Shown here: one piece after another, positions 7,541 through 14,397 of the stretch
How positions within the stretch are numbered: the stretch's first letter is position 1
Layout of the letters: every line of letters starts with the position of its first letter
Assembly (NCBI GenBank): GCA_003224075.1
Contig: QHYF01000028.1
Coordinates: 1 to 21,779 of the forward strand
Length of the DNA stretch: 21,779 nt
Direction: 5' to 3'
From: Acidobacteriota bacterium
GTDB taxonomy: Bacteria; Acidobacteriota; Terriglobia; Acidiferrales; UBA7541
The notes under the pieces: model-generated
What the model saw: only the letters and a program-made list of their open reading frames with translations
Told to the model about the DNA's origin: nothing
Database searches by the model: none
Position numbers and translations under genes: made by a program

Positions 7541-8955
7541 GCGACGAGATAAAGACACGATTATTGGTGGTGGATGACGAACAGAGCATACGCCGGTTGT
7601 GCATGACGATCGGAAACACGCTGGGATACGCCTGCGCGGAAGCGGAAAGCGCGGAAGCGGCACTAGCGCGGCTGGATTCCGACGCTCCGGATCTCATTCT
7701 CACTGACCTGAAGCTGCCAAACATGTCCGGAGTGGAATTGCTGAAGCAGATGAAGATGCTGCTGCCGCACGCAGAGATCGCGATCATGACGGGGCACGGC
7801 TCGATCGAATCAGCCGTGGATGCGATGAAATTGGGCGCGTACGATTACATCGAAAAACCGTTCCGGGTGGAAAAGATGCGGCTGCTCCTGCAGCGCATGG
7901 CGGAAAAAGTGCGCCTGGTCACGGAAAACGAGTTCTTGCGCGAGAGGGTCACGACAGAGGAAAACCTCGACGGGATCATTGGCAGTTCGGCGAATATCCA
8001 GGACGTCTTGCGCATGATTTCACGGCTGAAGGACACGCGGACGCCGGTGTTGATCGCCGGCGAAAGCGGCACCGGTAAAGAGCTGGCGGCCCGCGCGATT
8101 CACTTCCGCGGCTCCATGGCGCAAACACCCTTTGTTGCCGTGGATTGCGGCTCGCTGGTGCCGACTCTGATGGAGAGCGAACTTTTCGGCTACGAAAAGG
8201 GCGCGTTTACCGGGGCAATGAAATCAAAGGCGGGTCTGTTCCAGGCAGCGAATGGCGGAACAATCTTCCTGGACGAGATTGGCGAGCTTCCCCTGGAGAT
8301 GCAGGCGAAACTGCTCCGCGTGCTGCAAGAAAAGGAAGTGCGGCCGGTGGGCAGCAATGAGAAGGTGAACGTGGATGTACGAGTGATCGCGGCAACGAAT
8401 CGCGATCTGGAGGCCGCTTATCGCGCCGGCACCTTTCGAAAGGACCTTTATTTTCGTTTGAACGTAGTGACGGTGCACCTCCCTCCCCTGCGCGAGCGCC
8501 GTTCCGATATCCCGGTCCTCGTGCATCACTTCCTGGATCGTTACGCCAAGGGCTCGCACATCCAGGTCACGGCGGCGGCCATGAAGAGCCTGCTGCACTA
8601 TGACTGGCCGGGCAATGTACGTGAACTGGAGAATTGCATCGCGCGGGCACTAACGCTGGGGGACCGTGAAACAATTGACGTCATCGATCTCCCCCCTGGC
8701 ATTCGAAGCGAGCAGGCCGATTCAGGCATCGTTCCTGCGCAGGACACTGCGTCCCTCTCCACCACGGCGCTGGCGGAGATGGAACGGATGACGATTCTCC
8801 GGGTATTCGAACAAGCGAAGGGTGACAAAGCCCTGGCTGGAAAGATGCTGGGGATCAGCCGAGCGACCCTGTATCGCAAGCTGAAGCGGTATAACATTCC
8901 CTCGAAACCCGGCTCAGGTACTGCTGAAATCGAGCCACGCGCGACTCCCCAATAG
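7537..8955 (+). CDS. NtrC-family sigma-54-dependent response regulator
   Basis: 472 residues: receiver about 1-120 with phosphoacceptor Asp57 (LTDLKLP) and Lys in IEKPF; central AAA+ sigma-54 activation domain about 145-380 with Walker A GESGTGK at 175-181, the sigma-54 contact loop GAFTGA at 222-227, Walker B in GGTIFLDEIGELP, and the arginine-finger region FRKDLYFRLNVV; and a Fis-type helix-turn-helix near the C-terminus (LAGKMLGISRATLYRKLKRY). All motifs needed for ATPase and sigma-54 activation are present. The start at 7537 overlaps the preceding stop; an upstream in-frame start at 7471 lies inside the previous gene. It is the natural candidate to bind the GTYTCAGNNTGAGAC dyads in this window and to activate the three YTGGC-N6-CGTGC promoters. 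That is inference. Confidence 0.95.
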   Translation: MSDEIKTRLLVVDDEQSIRRLCMTIGNTLGYACAEAESAEAALARLDSDAPDLILTDLKLPNMSGVELLKQMKMLLPHAEIAIMTGHGSIESAVDAMKLGAYDYIEKPFRVEKMRLLLQRMAEKVRLVTENEFLRERVTTEENLDGIIGSSANIQDVLRMISRLKDTRTPVLIAGESGTGKELAARAIHFRGSMAQTPFVAVDCGSLVPTLMESELFGYEKGAFTGAMKSKAGLFQAANGGTIFLDEIGELPLEMQAKLLRVLQEKEVRPVGSNEKVNVDVRVIAATNRDLEAAYRAGTFRKDLYFRLNVVTVHLPPLRERRSDIPVLVHHFLDRYAKGSHIQVTAAAMKSLLHYDWPGNVRELENCIARALTLGDRETIDVIDLPPGIRSEQADSGIVPAQDTASLSTTALAEMERMTILRVFEQAKGDKALAGKMLGISRATLYRKLKRYNIPSKPGSGTAEIEPRATPQ

Positions 8956-8965
8956 AGGGCACAGC

Positions 8966-9079
8966 GACTCTCAGGCTAGCCCCCCGAGCCCGAGGACACG
9001 TTCAGGGGTGAGACGCTAACGTTTCAGCGTGAGACAGGTGAGCCAGCGGCACGTACCGGGGAAAGTGTAACCCTCTCAG
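8966..9079. other. Cluster of dyad and half-dyad copies upstream of the PilZ-like operon
   Basis: Besides the good copy at 9021-9035, this stretch has CTCTCAGGCT (from 8968), TTCAGGGGTGAGAC (9001-9014, one base longer in the middle) and CTCTCAG (9073-9079). The copy at 9001 and the good copy are centred 21 bp apart, two helical turns. An imperfect hairpin of CTCAGGCT with AGCCCGAG (8970-8977 with 8987-8994, one mismatch) lies after the NtrC-type gene, but it has no T-tract, so I do not call it a terminator. Confidence 0.5.
9021..9035. promoter_or_regulatory. Dyad copy, probable enhancer site for the PilZ-like operon
   Basis: GTTTCAGCGTGAGAC fits GTYTCAGNNTGAGAC with no deviation at fixed positions. 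Its centre is about 90 bp upstream of the GG of the -24/-12 element at 9117. With TGAGACG at 9009-9015 it also forms a second overlapping inverted pair, TGAGACG-CTAA-CGTTTCA. Confidence 0.65.
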
Positions 9080-9116
9080 TTTCTTTACTTTCCATCAGGC
9101 CGACCATTTTGATTCT

Positions 9117-9133
9117 TTGGCGTGCAGCGTGCT
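9117..9133 (+). promoter_or_regulatory. Candidate sigma-54 (-24/-12) promoter of the PilZ-like operon
   Basis: TTGGCGTGCAGCGTGCT has GG at 9119-9120 and GC at 9131-9132 with exactly ten bases between. The expected start of transcription is near 9144, which excludes the GTG at 9122 as start codon and supports the start at 9227, leaving an 80-base leader. It shares the pattern YTGGC-N6-CGTGC with two other promoters here. Confidence 0.68.
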
Positions 9134-9160
9134 TCTCTATCTCCGGAAGTCTGTGTCTCT

Positions 9161-9186
9161 TGCGGCGTCTGGTGTGTCTCGCCGCA
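9161..9186 (+). other. Hairpin in the leader of the PilZ-like gene
   Basis: TGCGGCG at 9161-9167 pairs perfectly with CGCCGCA at 9180-9186 around a 12-base loop, with a further T-G wobble outside. It lies in the predicted untranslated leader, 40 bases before the start codon. It has no T-tract, so it is not a standard terminator. A role in mRNA stability or translation is possible but not shown. Confidence 0.35.
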
Positions 9187-9226
9187 GAAGAGCGCGTGGC
9201 ACCCGACCGGCAGGGCGAGAGGCAAC

Positions 9227-9580
9227 GTGGGAAGGTTAAGCAGTCTGGCACTCACAGCGAACGAACAAGACTGCGCAGAGCAGTTGGCGCGGTTTTTCCC
9301 AAAGGCCAGACGGCTTCGAATTCCAGTGCAAGTGACTTCCGCACGGGGGGGACGAATCCGTTTGCGTGAGGCCACGGTCATCGAATTTGGCGGCAGCGAA
9401 CACGCGATTTTTCTCTCGACGTTGCCGCTGGAGTTCGACGATCGCGTGCGGCTCGTGGAAACTCGAGAAGGGCGCCAGGCGGAGGCTATCGTCGTCGCGG
9501 TGCAGTATCACGACGGACGCAAAGCGGTGGCCGTCAAGTTTTTGCAAGGGGCCTGTGACTGGGTGGCGACAGAGCCGTGA
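9227..9580 (+). CDS. PilZ-like domain protein
   Basis: 117 residues. The start is GTG at 9227, with GAGAGG four bases upstream; the longer frame from 9122 would overlap the predicted promoter. The body looks like a small PilZ-type beta-barrel: RLRIPVQVTSARGGRIRL, then strands up to LEFDDRVRLVE and AEAIVVAVQYHDGRKAVAVKFL. The c-di-GMP binding motifs RxxxR and (D/N)xSxxG are not clearly present, so nucleotide binding is doubtful. It is the first gene of a three-gene operon behind a sigma-54-like promoter, and its TGA overlaps the next GTG. PilZ-like proteins often act on type IV pili or flagella, which suits the Pil-Chp-like cluster downstream. The family call is moderate. Confidence 0.6.
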   Translation: MGRLSSLALTANEQDCAEQLARFFPKARRLRIPVQVTSARGGRIRLREATVIEFGGSEHAIFLSTLPLEFDDRVRLVETREGRQAEAIVVAVQYHDGRKAVAVKFLQGACDWVATEP

Positions 9581-11061
9581 ACAAAACGATGACAACAGCG
9601 AATACCCCCGCTGCCTCCCGGGCGGAAAGTCCACGGCAGGCGCAATGGAAGGAAGCGCGCGCGGTGTTTCCGATTTATCTGGCGCTGGCCAAGCAACTGG
9701 AGATTCAGATTCCAATTCCGCAGGCAAAGCGGAACCTCGCGGAAAAGGTGGACCTGGAACTGTTCAATGAAGTGAATGAGTGGCTGGATTCGATGGATCA
9801 GCGGGTCCTGGTGCATCAACTCCGCCACTTGCTGCAGATGACCACGCTGAACGCCAGCGAAAGCGGGCTACGCGCCCTGATCCATCGTCACCTGCGCAAA
9901 CTGAAGAAGAGCAGCATGGACCGAGACAAGATCGACTTTCTGCTGGTGCAGTACTTCGCACTCTGCGCGGCCGCGAAGATTTATCACAAACAGATCGAAC
10001 CTGCCGATGTTGCCCAGGTCATGCAGCCGGTGCTCGGAGACGTGGGTCCCGATCCACTGACCTGGTGCGCCCCGCTTGAGAAAATGATCGAAGCGCTGCG
10101 CGGGTTTCGGAGCCTACGGGAGATCCTGAAGACAGATTTCATCGTGCAGGGCCGAAAAGTGAAGGAGACAGCCGGCGGGATGTTCTACGATCCTGCCGCT
10201 CTCGTAGCGTTCATCCGCTTCAACTTCCTGCTTCGCCGGACGCTCATTGAGTTGATGCACGCGGACTTGATTGCCATCCGCAGCGGCATTGCCCAGCTTC
10301 AATCCGCTGGTCAGCGCGTCATGGATTGCCGTCATTTCGGACTCTCATCGGGCGAGCCGCTCAATAAGATTCACACCATTGCCGACGAGTGGAAACAGCC
10401 CTTCCAGATGGAGTACACGGAACGAAGCGTCAGCCAAGCGTTTGAAAAACTTCTTGGATTACGAACTGATGTGGAGCTGGCGCTCGAAAAAGCAATCGGA
10501 AAATCAGCCGAAAGCGCTCCGCGAACGACATCCACAAAAGCGGCGAAGCCTCTTCCGGTGGCAAACAAAGCCGGCGCGGAATCCGGCGCAATCAACGCCA
10601 ACGCGAAACCGAAGGAGCGGGTCTCCGCACCTGCCGCCGCACCACCCGATCCGCTGGCGGCGCTGGATTTCGAAAGCTGCATGGAGCAAATCTGGGAGCA
10701 ATTGATCGCAACCCCGCCTTCGCGCGGCAGGTCGATGACCACCGTCAAGATCAGCGGCGCGCGGATCTTGATGTCATCCTGGGAAGTAACGGCATTCGTA
10801 AGTGAAGACGGGCCGTCAGCGGAAGATTTGAGGCGCGCCGTGGTGGCCCGGGTACTCGTCACCGCGGCGACGGAATCCGCCAAAGAAACGGGGAATGCGA
10901 CATCGCTGGACAGAGCCATGAACATGGCACGGGTGGAAGTGACGCGATTGCAGGAGCGCGTGGACGTGGCCAAGCAAGCAAAAGACACGGAAGCGGCAGT
11001 GAATCTTGGAATCAGCACGAAACGTCTGACCTCGGCGCTCGGCGAAGCAGAGAAACTGTAA
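9577..11061 (+). CDS. Conserved-looking hypothetical protein, mostly helical, two-part
   Basis: 494 residues, not recognised. After a short Ala/Thr-rich N-terminus there is a long, mostly helical region (about 25-300) rich in Leu, Arg and Lys, with stretches such as VHQLRHLLQMTTL and IDFLLVQYFALCAAAKIY. A low-complexity Ala/Pro/Lys linker covers about 305-360. A second domain from about 365 (LDFESCMEQIWEQLIATPP) ends in a probable coiled coil (ARVEVTRLQERVDVAKQAKDT). No signal peptide, membrane segment or catalytic motif is visible, so it should be cytoplasmic. The start is GTG at 9577, overlapping the PilZ-like stop; an ATG at 9589 is an alternative. Its place between a PilZ-like protein and a DHp-only protein suggests a signalling scaffold, which is a guess. 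Confidence 0.85.
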   Translation: MNKTMTTANTPAASRAESPRQAQWKEARAVFPIYLALAKQLEIQIPIPQAKRNLAEKVDLELFNEVNEWLDSMDQRVLVHQLRHLLQMTTLNASESGLRALIHRHLRKLKKSSMDRDKIDFLLVQYFALCAAAKIYHKQIEPADVAQVMQPVLGDVGPDPLTWCAPLEKMIEALRGFRSLREILKTDFIVQGRKVKETAGGMFYDPAALVAFIRFNFLLRRTLIELMHADLIAIRSGIAQLQSAGQRVMDCRHFGLSSGEPLNKIHTIADEWKQPFQMEYTERSVSQAFEKLLGLRTDVELALEKAIGKSAESAPRTTSTKAAKPLPVANKAGAESGAINANAKPKERVSAPAAAPPDPLAALDFESCMEQIWEQLIATPPSRGRSMTTVKISGARILMSSWEVTAFVSEDGPSAEDLRRAVVARVLVTAATESAKETGNATSLDRAMNMARVEVTRLQERVDVAKQAKDTEAAVNLGISTKRLTSALGEAEKL

Positions 11062-11064
11062 GGG

Positions 11065-11799
11065 ATGCGAAGTGAACCGGCAGAGCCGGATGGAAACTTC
11101 AGGAGCGGGCCTTCATTGCGACACGCTAACGTAGTTATCCTGACCGATGAAACCGAATTCGCCCGGTCGCTGACGGCTTGCTGGCAAACGGAGCGCCAGG
11201 CTCCTGGCGTTACGGTCCTCAACAGTGACTCGTGGCAGGACCAGGATGCACCCGCTCACGACCTCATCGTTGTGGGCCCCGTACACGATGGAAAACTGAC
11301 CAACGTGTTGCGATCCCTCGATCCGTCGACAGCGGTCATTCTCTGTGCCCCGGCAGATACGAGGGAATTCGGGCAATTGAGGGCCAAATACCCCAGGCTA
11401 GTGCATATCCCGCTTCGCGAAGATTGGGCGCAGACGCTTCTGCTGGTTGCCGGAGAATCGTTGCGCCGGGCAGAAGCCGTGCGGATTGCACGGCAGGCGG
11501 AGCGAAACGCCGCCAAGAACGAAAGTGACGCCGTACTTGGCCGCTATATGCTTGACATGAAACACAGCGTAAACAACGCCCTGACTTCCGTTCTGGGGAA
11601 CGCCGAATTGCTCCTCCTGGAGCCCGGGCAACTGTCTTCGCAGTCGCTGGCGCAGATCAAGACCATCCATAGCATGGCGCTTAGAATCAACGAGATCATG
11701 CAGCGTTTCTCATCGCTGGCGAACGAGATGAGGGAAGCTGAGAATGCATCTCAGGGTGAGACGGAAGAGACGCCATCAGCGATTTCGCGGCCCCGCTGA
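11065..11799 (+). CDS. Pseudo-receiver fused to an isolated histidine DHp domain, no ATPase
   Basis: 244 residues. Residues about 20-135 have the strand/helix rhythm of a receiver (ANVVILTDETEFARSLTACW, HDLIVVGPVHDG) but lack the phosphoacceptor Asp, the place being taken by Gly. A helical linker leads to residues about 158-225, which match a HisKA/DHp hairpin: MKHSVNNALTSVLGNAELL with His167 aligned to the kinase H-box HEVNNPLxxILG of the neighbouring kinase. The acidic residue after the His is replaced by Ser and no HATPase domain follows, so it cannot phosphorylate itself. It could be a phosphotransfer protein, a phosphatase or a dimerisation partner. The ATG is three bases after the previous stop, in the same operon. 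The last 50 bases carry a regulatory dyad for the next operon. Confidence 0.85.
   Translation: MRSEPAEPDGNFRSGPSLRHANVVILTDETEFARSLTACWQTERQAPGVTVLNSDSWQDQDAPAHDLIVVGPVHDGKLTNVLRSLDPSTAVILCAPADTREFGQLRAKYPRLVHIPLREDWAQTLLLVAGESLRRAEAVRIARQAERNAAKNESDAVLGRYMLDMKHSVNNALTSVLGNAELLLLEPGQLSSQSLAQIKTIHSMALRINEIMQRFSSLANEMREAENASQGETEETPSAISRPR
11748..11762. promoter_or_regulatory. Dyad copy inside the 3' end of the DHp gene, probable enhancer
   Basis: ATCTCAGGGTGAGAC matches the dyad consensus with one deviation at the first base. Its centre is about 126 bp upstream of the -24/-12 element of the Pil-Chp-like cluster. It lies within coding sequence, so some constraint there is also protein-level. 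Confidence 0.6.
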
Positions 11800-11836
11800 A
11801 ACCGCTCCGCGGCGCTGTAACCTACTCAGAAACAAA

Positions 11837-11851
11837 CGCTTAGCCTGAAAC
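11837..11851. promoter_or_regulatory. Degenerate dyad copy upstream of the Pil-Chp-like cluster
   Basis: CGCTTAGCCTGAAAC matches 10 of 14 informative positions of the perfect copy. It is about 40 bp upstream of the -24 element. It would not stand alone. Confidence 0.35.
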
Positions 11852-11878
11852 GACACAAACTCACGAAGAACCCAAAGG

Positions 11879-11895
11879 CTGGCTCCTGACGTGCA
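11879..11895 (+). promoter_or_regulatory. Candidate sigma-54 (-24/-12) promoter of the Pil-Chp-like cluster
   Basis: CTGGCTCCTGACGTGCA has GG at 11881-11882, GC at 11893-11894 and ten bases between. The expected transcription start is near 11906, which rules out the GTG at 11891 and fits the start at 11933. TGACGTGC is shared exactly with the minus-strand promoter at 4462. Confidence 0.7.
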
Positions 11896-11932
11896 CCTCT
11901 CCTCTGTGGACAACTATGGGGAGAGCACGGCA

Positions 11933-12295
11933 GTGCACAAAAAAGTCCTGATTGTGGATGACTCACCAGCGGAGGTCAGGCTGATGCAAGGCTTGCTGGA
12001 AAAGGAAGGCTATTGGCCGGTGGGCTTGAGCGACCCTAGGCGCGTCGAGGAAGCCATTGTGAGCGAGCGTCCCAGCGTCATCCTGCTTGATATCGTAATG
12101 CCGGATCGAAATGGATTTCAAGTCTGCCGCGACCTGAAGGGGAGCGCCGAATTTAGCTCCATTCCGGTGATCATGGTGACCTCCAAGGACTCGATGAGCG
12201 ACAAGTTTTGGGGACAGCAGCAAGGCGCCGACGGATATGTGACGAAGCCTTTCACGCGCGAAGAGTTGCTTCGCGCAGTCCGGCGGTTCGCATGA
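11933..12295 (+). CDS. Single-domain response regulator, PilG/PilH-like
   Basis: 120 residues, one receiver domain with the full pocket: IVDDSP, phosphoacceptor Asp53 in LLDIVMPD, VTSKD and Lys in VTKPF. The stretch KFWGQQQGADGYVTKPF is typical of the PilG/PilH type that drives type IV pilus twitching through Pil-Chp systems. The start is GTG at 11933, with GGGGAG nine bases upstream; a GTG at 11891 lies inside the predicted promoter. It is the first gene of the cluster that continues with CheW, an MCP, CheR, CheA and CheB, the same place pilG holds in Pil-Chp operons. Whether it acts on a pilus motor here is inferred. Confidence 0.92.
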   Translation: MHKKVLIVDDSPAEVRLMQGLLEKEGYWPVGLSDPRRVEEAIVSERPSVILLDIVMPDRNGFQVCRDLKGSAEFSSIPVIMVTSKDSMSDKFWGQQQGADGYVTKPFTREELLRAVRRFA

Positions 12296-12320
12296 GAGTT
12301 TTTGAAGGAAAGAACTGGCG

Positions 12321-12845
12321 ATGAACGAAGACTTTCATCTGGTTCCGCTTCCCGCAGAGGCCGATACCGACCTGCTGGAAGCCCTCGGACCGACCGAAGA
12401 GCGGCCACCAGAGTCGCAGTATTGCGTTTTCCGCAGCGGACGCGAACGGTTCTGCCTGCCGGTTCTGGATGTTGAGGAAGTGCTGGAATGGCCGCTGCTG
12501 ACCAAACTTCCCCTTGGCCCCGCGTATCTGGTGGGAATATTCAATTTACGCGGCGCGATTGTGCCGCTGGTTGACATCGCAATCACCGAAGGCCGCCGGC
12601 CCGGGTTGCTTCCAAAGCACGTTGTGGTCGCTTCCCTGCGCAGCGAGAGCCATCACGATGACATTCGAATCGGCATTGCCGCCGACGAAGTGATCGGAAC
12701 GTATTCGGTGAACACCGAGGATTTGCTCGAGCAAGCGCCGGAGAACGTGCCGCATTGCGTCGGGATGCTGCGGCATGACGACCGGCTGGCGCTGGTGATC
12801 GACTTGCGGCGGCTGCTCGAGGTTTTTCCGGGGCCCAGCATTTGA
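12321..12845 (+). CDS. cheW: CheW-domain coupling protein, PilI-like
   Basis: 174 residues. A 30-residue acidic N-terminal extension precedes the CheW domain: YCVFRSGRERFCLPVLDVEEVLEWP, then GIFNLRGAIVPLVDI, the family signature, and a C-terminal LALVIDLRRLLEVF. The ATG has GAAGGA upstream. It lies between the PilG/H-like receiver and the MCP, the place of pilI in Pil-Chp operons. The 61 bases after it hold a short GC-rich hairpin (CGCCG with CGGCG at 12861-12875). Confidence 0.93.
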   Translation: MNEDFHLVPLPAEADTDLLEALGPTEERPPESQYCVFRSGRERFCLPVLDVEEVLEWPLLTKLPLGPAYLVGIFNLRGAIVPLVDIAITEGRRPGLLPKHVVVASLRSESHHDDIRIGIAADEVIGTYSVNTEDLLEQAPENVPHCVGMLRHDDRLALVIDLRRLLEVFPGPSI

Positions 12846-12906
12846 ATTTTGTGGGGACGACGCCGGCCGACGGCGCGGGCTCCGCGGAAGAGATTTGGAG
12901 GAAGGC

Positions 12907-14337
12907 ATGAAATCGCGACTGAGTTCCACAATCTGGACGCTGGTCTTTTTGAACGGCTTAGTTCTCTTCGCCATTCTCACGCTGGCATTCAGCGCCGGGA
13001 AGAAAGCTGGAGAGGCCTCCCTGCTCGATTTTGGCTCGCCGGCCGGGGGGACCGTGATCCTCGCCATCGTGCTGGCGGCGGGCACAGCGCTGATTCTCGC
13101 GTGGCGGTTTGGCGCGCTGCTGGGGCCGGTGCGGGCTCTCGCCGAATTCTCGGAACGCCTGGCAGCCGGGGATCCGCGCGCGCGCGCCGATGTCAACACG
13201 AATGACGAGCTGGGCTACATCGCGGAAAACCTGAACCGCGCAGTCGCCAAGGTTTCCAAGGCAACGAGCAACCAGGACGCGAACGACGCACTGCAGCGCA
13301 GCATTACGGAGCTGCTGAGCGTAATCAACCAGGTGGCCCGCGGCGACTTGTCACAGCGCGGCAAAGTGACCAACGACGCTCTCGGCAACGTCACGGATTC
13401 GATCAACTACATGCTCGACAACTTCACCAAAGTTCTCGAGCGCGTTCGCAAAGCGGCCATGGAAGTTACGGCGTGCTCCAACAACATCCTGGTGGCCGCG
13501 GATGAAATGCAAGCGGGCGCGACGCAACAAGACCAGGAAATTACCAACACCTCCAGCGCCGTGGAAGAGCTGACCGTCTCCATGAAACAGGTTTCGAATA
13601 ACGCGGAAGCCAGCGCGGAAGCCGCACGCCGCGCGCTGGACGCGGCCGAACAGGGAAACCGCGCGGTGCGCGACACACTCGAAGGAATGCAGCGCATCCG
13701 GGCATCCGTGCAGGCGACCGCCAAGAAAATCAAGTCGCTGGGCGACCGGTCGCTGGAAATTTCGGAAATCATCAACGTGATCAACGACATCACGGAACAA
13801 ACCAACTTACTGGCGTTGAACGCCGCCATCGAAGCGGCACGCGCCGGGGAGGCCGGCCGAGGCTTTGCCGTGGTCGCGGACGAAGTCCGCAAGCTCGCAG
13901 AACACAGCCGCAGCGCCACGAAGGATATCGCAGCCCTCATCAAGGCGATTCAGGCCGAGACGAACGAAGCGGTGGTGGTCATGGAAGAAGGCACTAAGGA
14001 AGTGGAAGGCGGCGCAACGCTGGCCGATCAGGCGGGCCGCGCGCTGGACGCCATTTCAAACGTGGTGCGCCAATCAGCAGAACTCGTTCAGGAAATCTCC
14101 CTGGCATCGAAGCAGCAGGTGCGCGGAACGGAAGGTGTGGCGCACGCGATGCAGATTATTTCCAGCATTACACGGCAAACGTCGCAAGGAACGCGCGGGA
14201 CCGTGGCGACGGTGAGCCAACTGGTCAAGCTCTCGGATCAGTTGAACGAAGCGCTGGCGCAATTCCGCGCGTCCTCGAAGGGGGCGCATGCGCGTGAAGA
14301 TTCCGAGCGGCCCGTCCCGGCAGGCGCTCTTCGTTAA
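12907..14337 (+). CDS. Methyl-accepting chemotaxis protein without a periplasmic sensor domain (PilJ position)
   Basis: 476 residues. Two membrane segments at about 8-28 and 48-72 are joined by a loop of about 20 residues, so there is no room for an external ligand domain. HAMP follows at about 73-125 (PVRALAEFSERLAAGDPRA), then a second HAMP-like stretch (LLSVINQVARGDLSQRG) and the signalling coiled coil with tip ITEQTNLLALNAAIEAARAG and GFAVVADEVRKLAEHS. No C-terminal CheR-docking pentapeptide is seen. The start is ATG at 12907, preceded by GGAGGAAGGC; a TTG at 12895 is less likely. PilJ proteins normally have periplasmic domains, so what this receptor senses is unclear; it may read the membrane, a partner protein or cytoplasmic cues. 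Confidence 0.94.
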   Translation: MKSRLSSTIWTLVFLNGLVLFAILTLAFSAGKKAGEASLLDFGSPAGGTVILAIVLAAGTALILAWRFGALLGPVRALAEFSERLAAGDPRARADVNTNDELGYIAENLNRAVAKVSKATSNQDANDALQRSITELLSVINQVARGDLSQRGKVTNDALGNVTDSINYMLDNFTKVLERVRKAAMEVTACSNNILVAADEMQAGATQQDQEITNTSSAVEELTVSMKQVSNNAEASAEAARRALDAAEQGNRAVRDTLEGMQRIRASVQATAKKIKSLGDRSLEISEIINVINDITEQTNLLALNAAIEAARAGEAGRGFAVVADEVRKLAEHSRSATKDIAALIKAIQAETNEAVVVMEEGTKEVEGGATLADQAGRALDAISNVVRQSAELVQEISLASKQQVRGTEGVAHAMQIISSITRQTSQGTRGTVATVSQLVKLSDQLNEALAQFRASSKGAHAREDSERPVPAGALR

Positions 14338-14397
14338 GCAATGACTCTCTTCTTCGCCGCGGCGGAAGGAAGAGGGAGACCCCAAAACGGGAAAACG

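Noticed and set aside
8970..8994. Terminator after the NtrC-type gene.
   Set aside because: The stem has a mismatch and there is no following T-tract.
4628..9035. The repeated GTCTCAG/CTGAGAC units as a mobile or CRISPR-like repeat.
   Set aside because: Copies are short, irregularly spaced, confined to operon upstream regions and have no flanking repeat or spacer structure.
9122..9226. N-terminal extension of the PilZ-like protein from GTG at 9122.
   Set aside because: It would start inside the predicted promoter, and the translated sequence is Cys/Trp-rich with no domain match.
11891..11932. Upstream GTG start for the PilG/H-like receiver.
   Set aside because: It falls inside the predicted -12 box and gives a 14-residue extension with no receiver character; the GTG at 11933 has a better ribosome-binding site.
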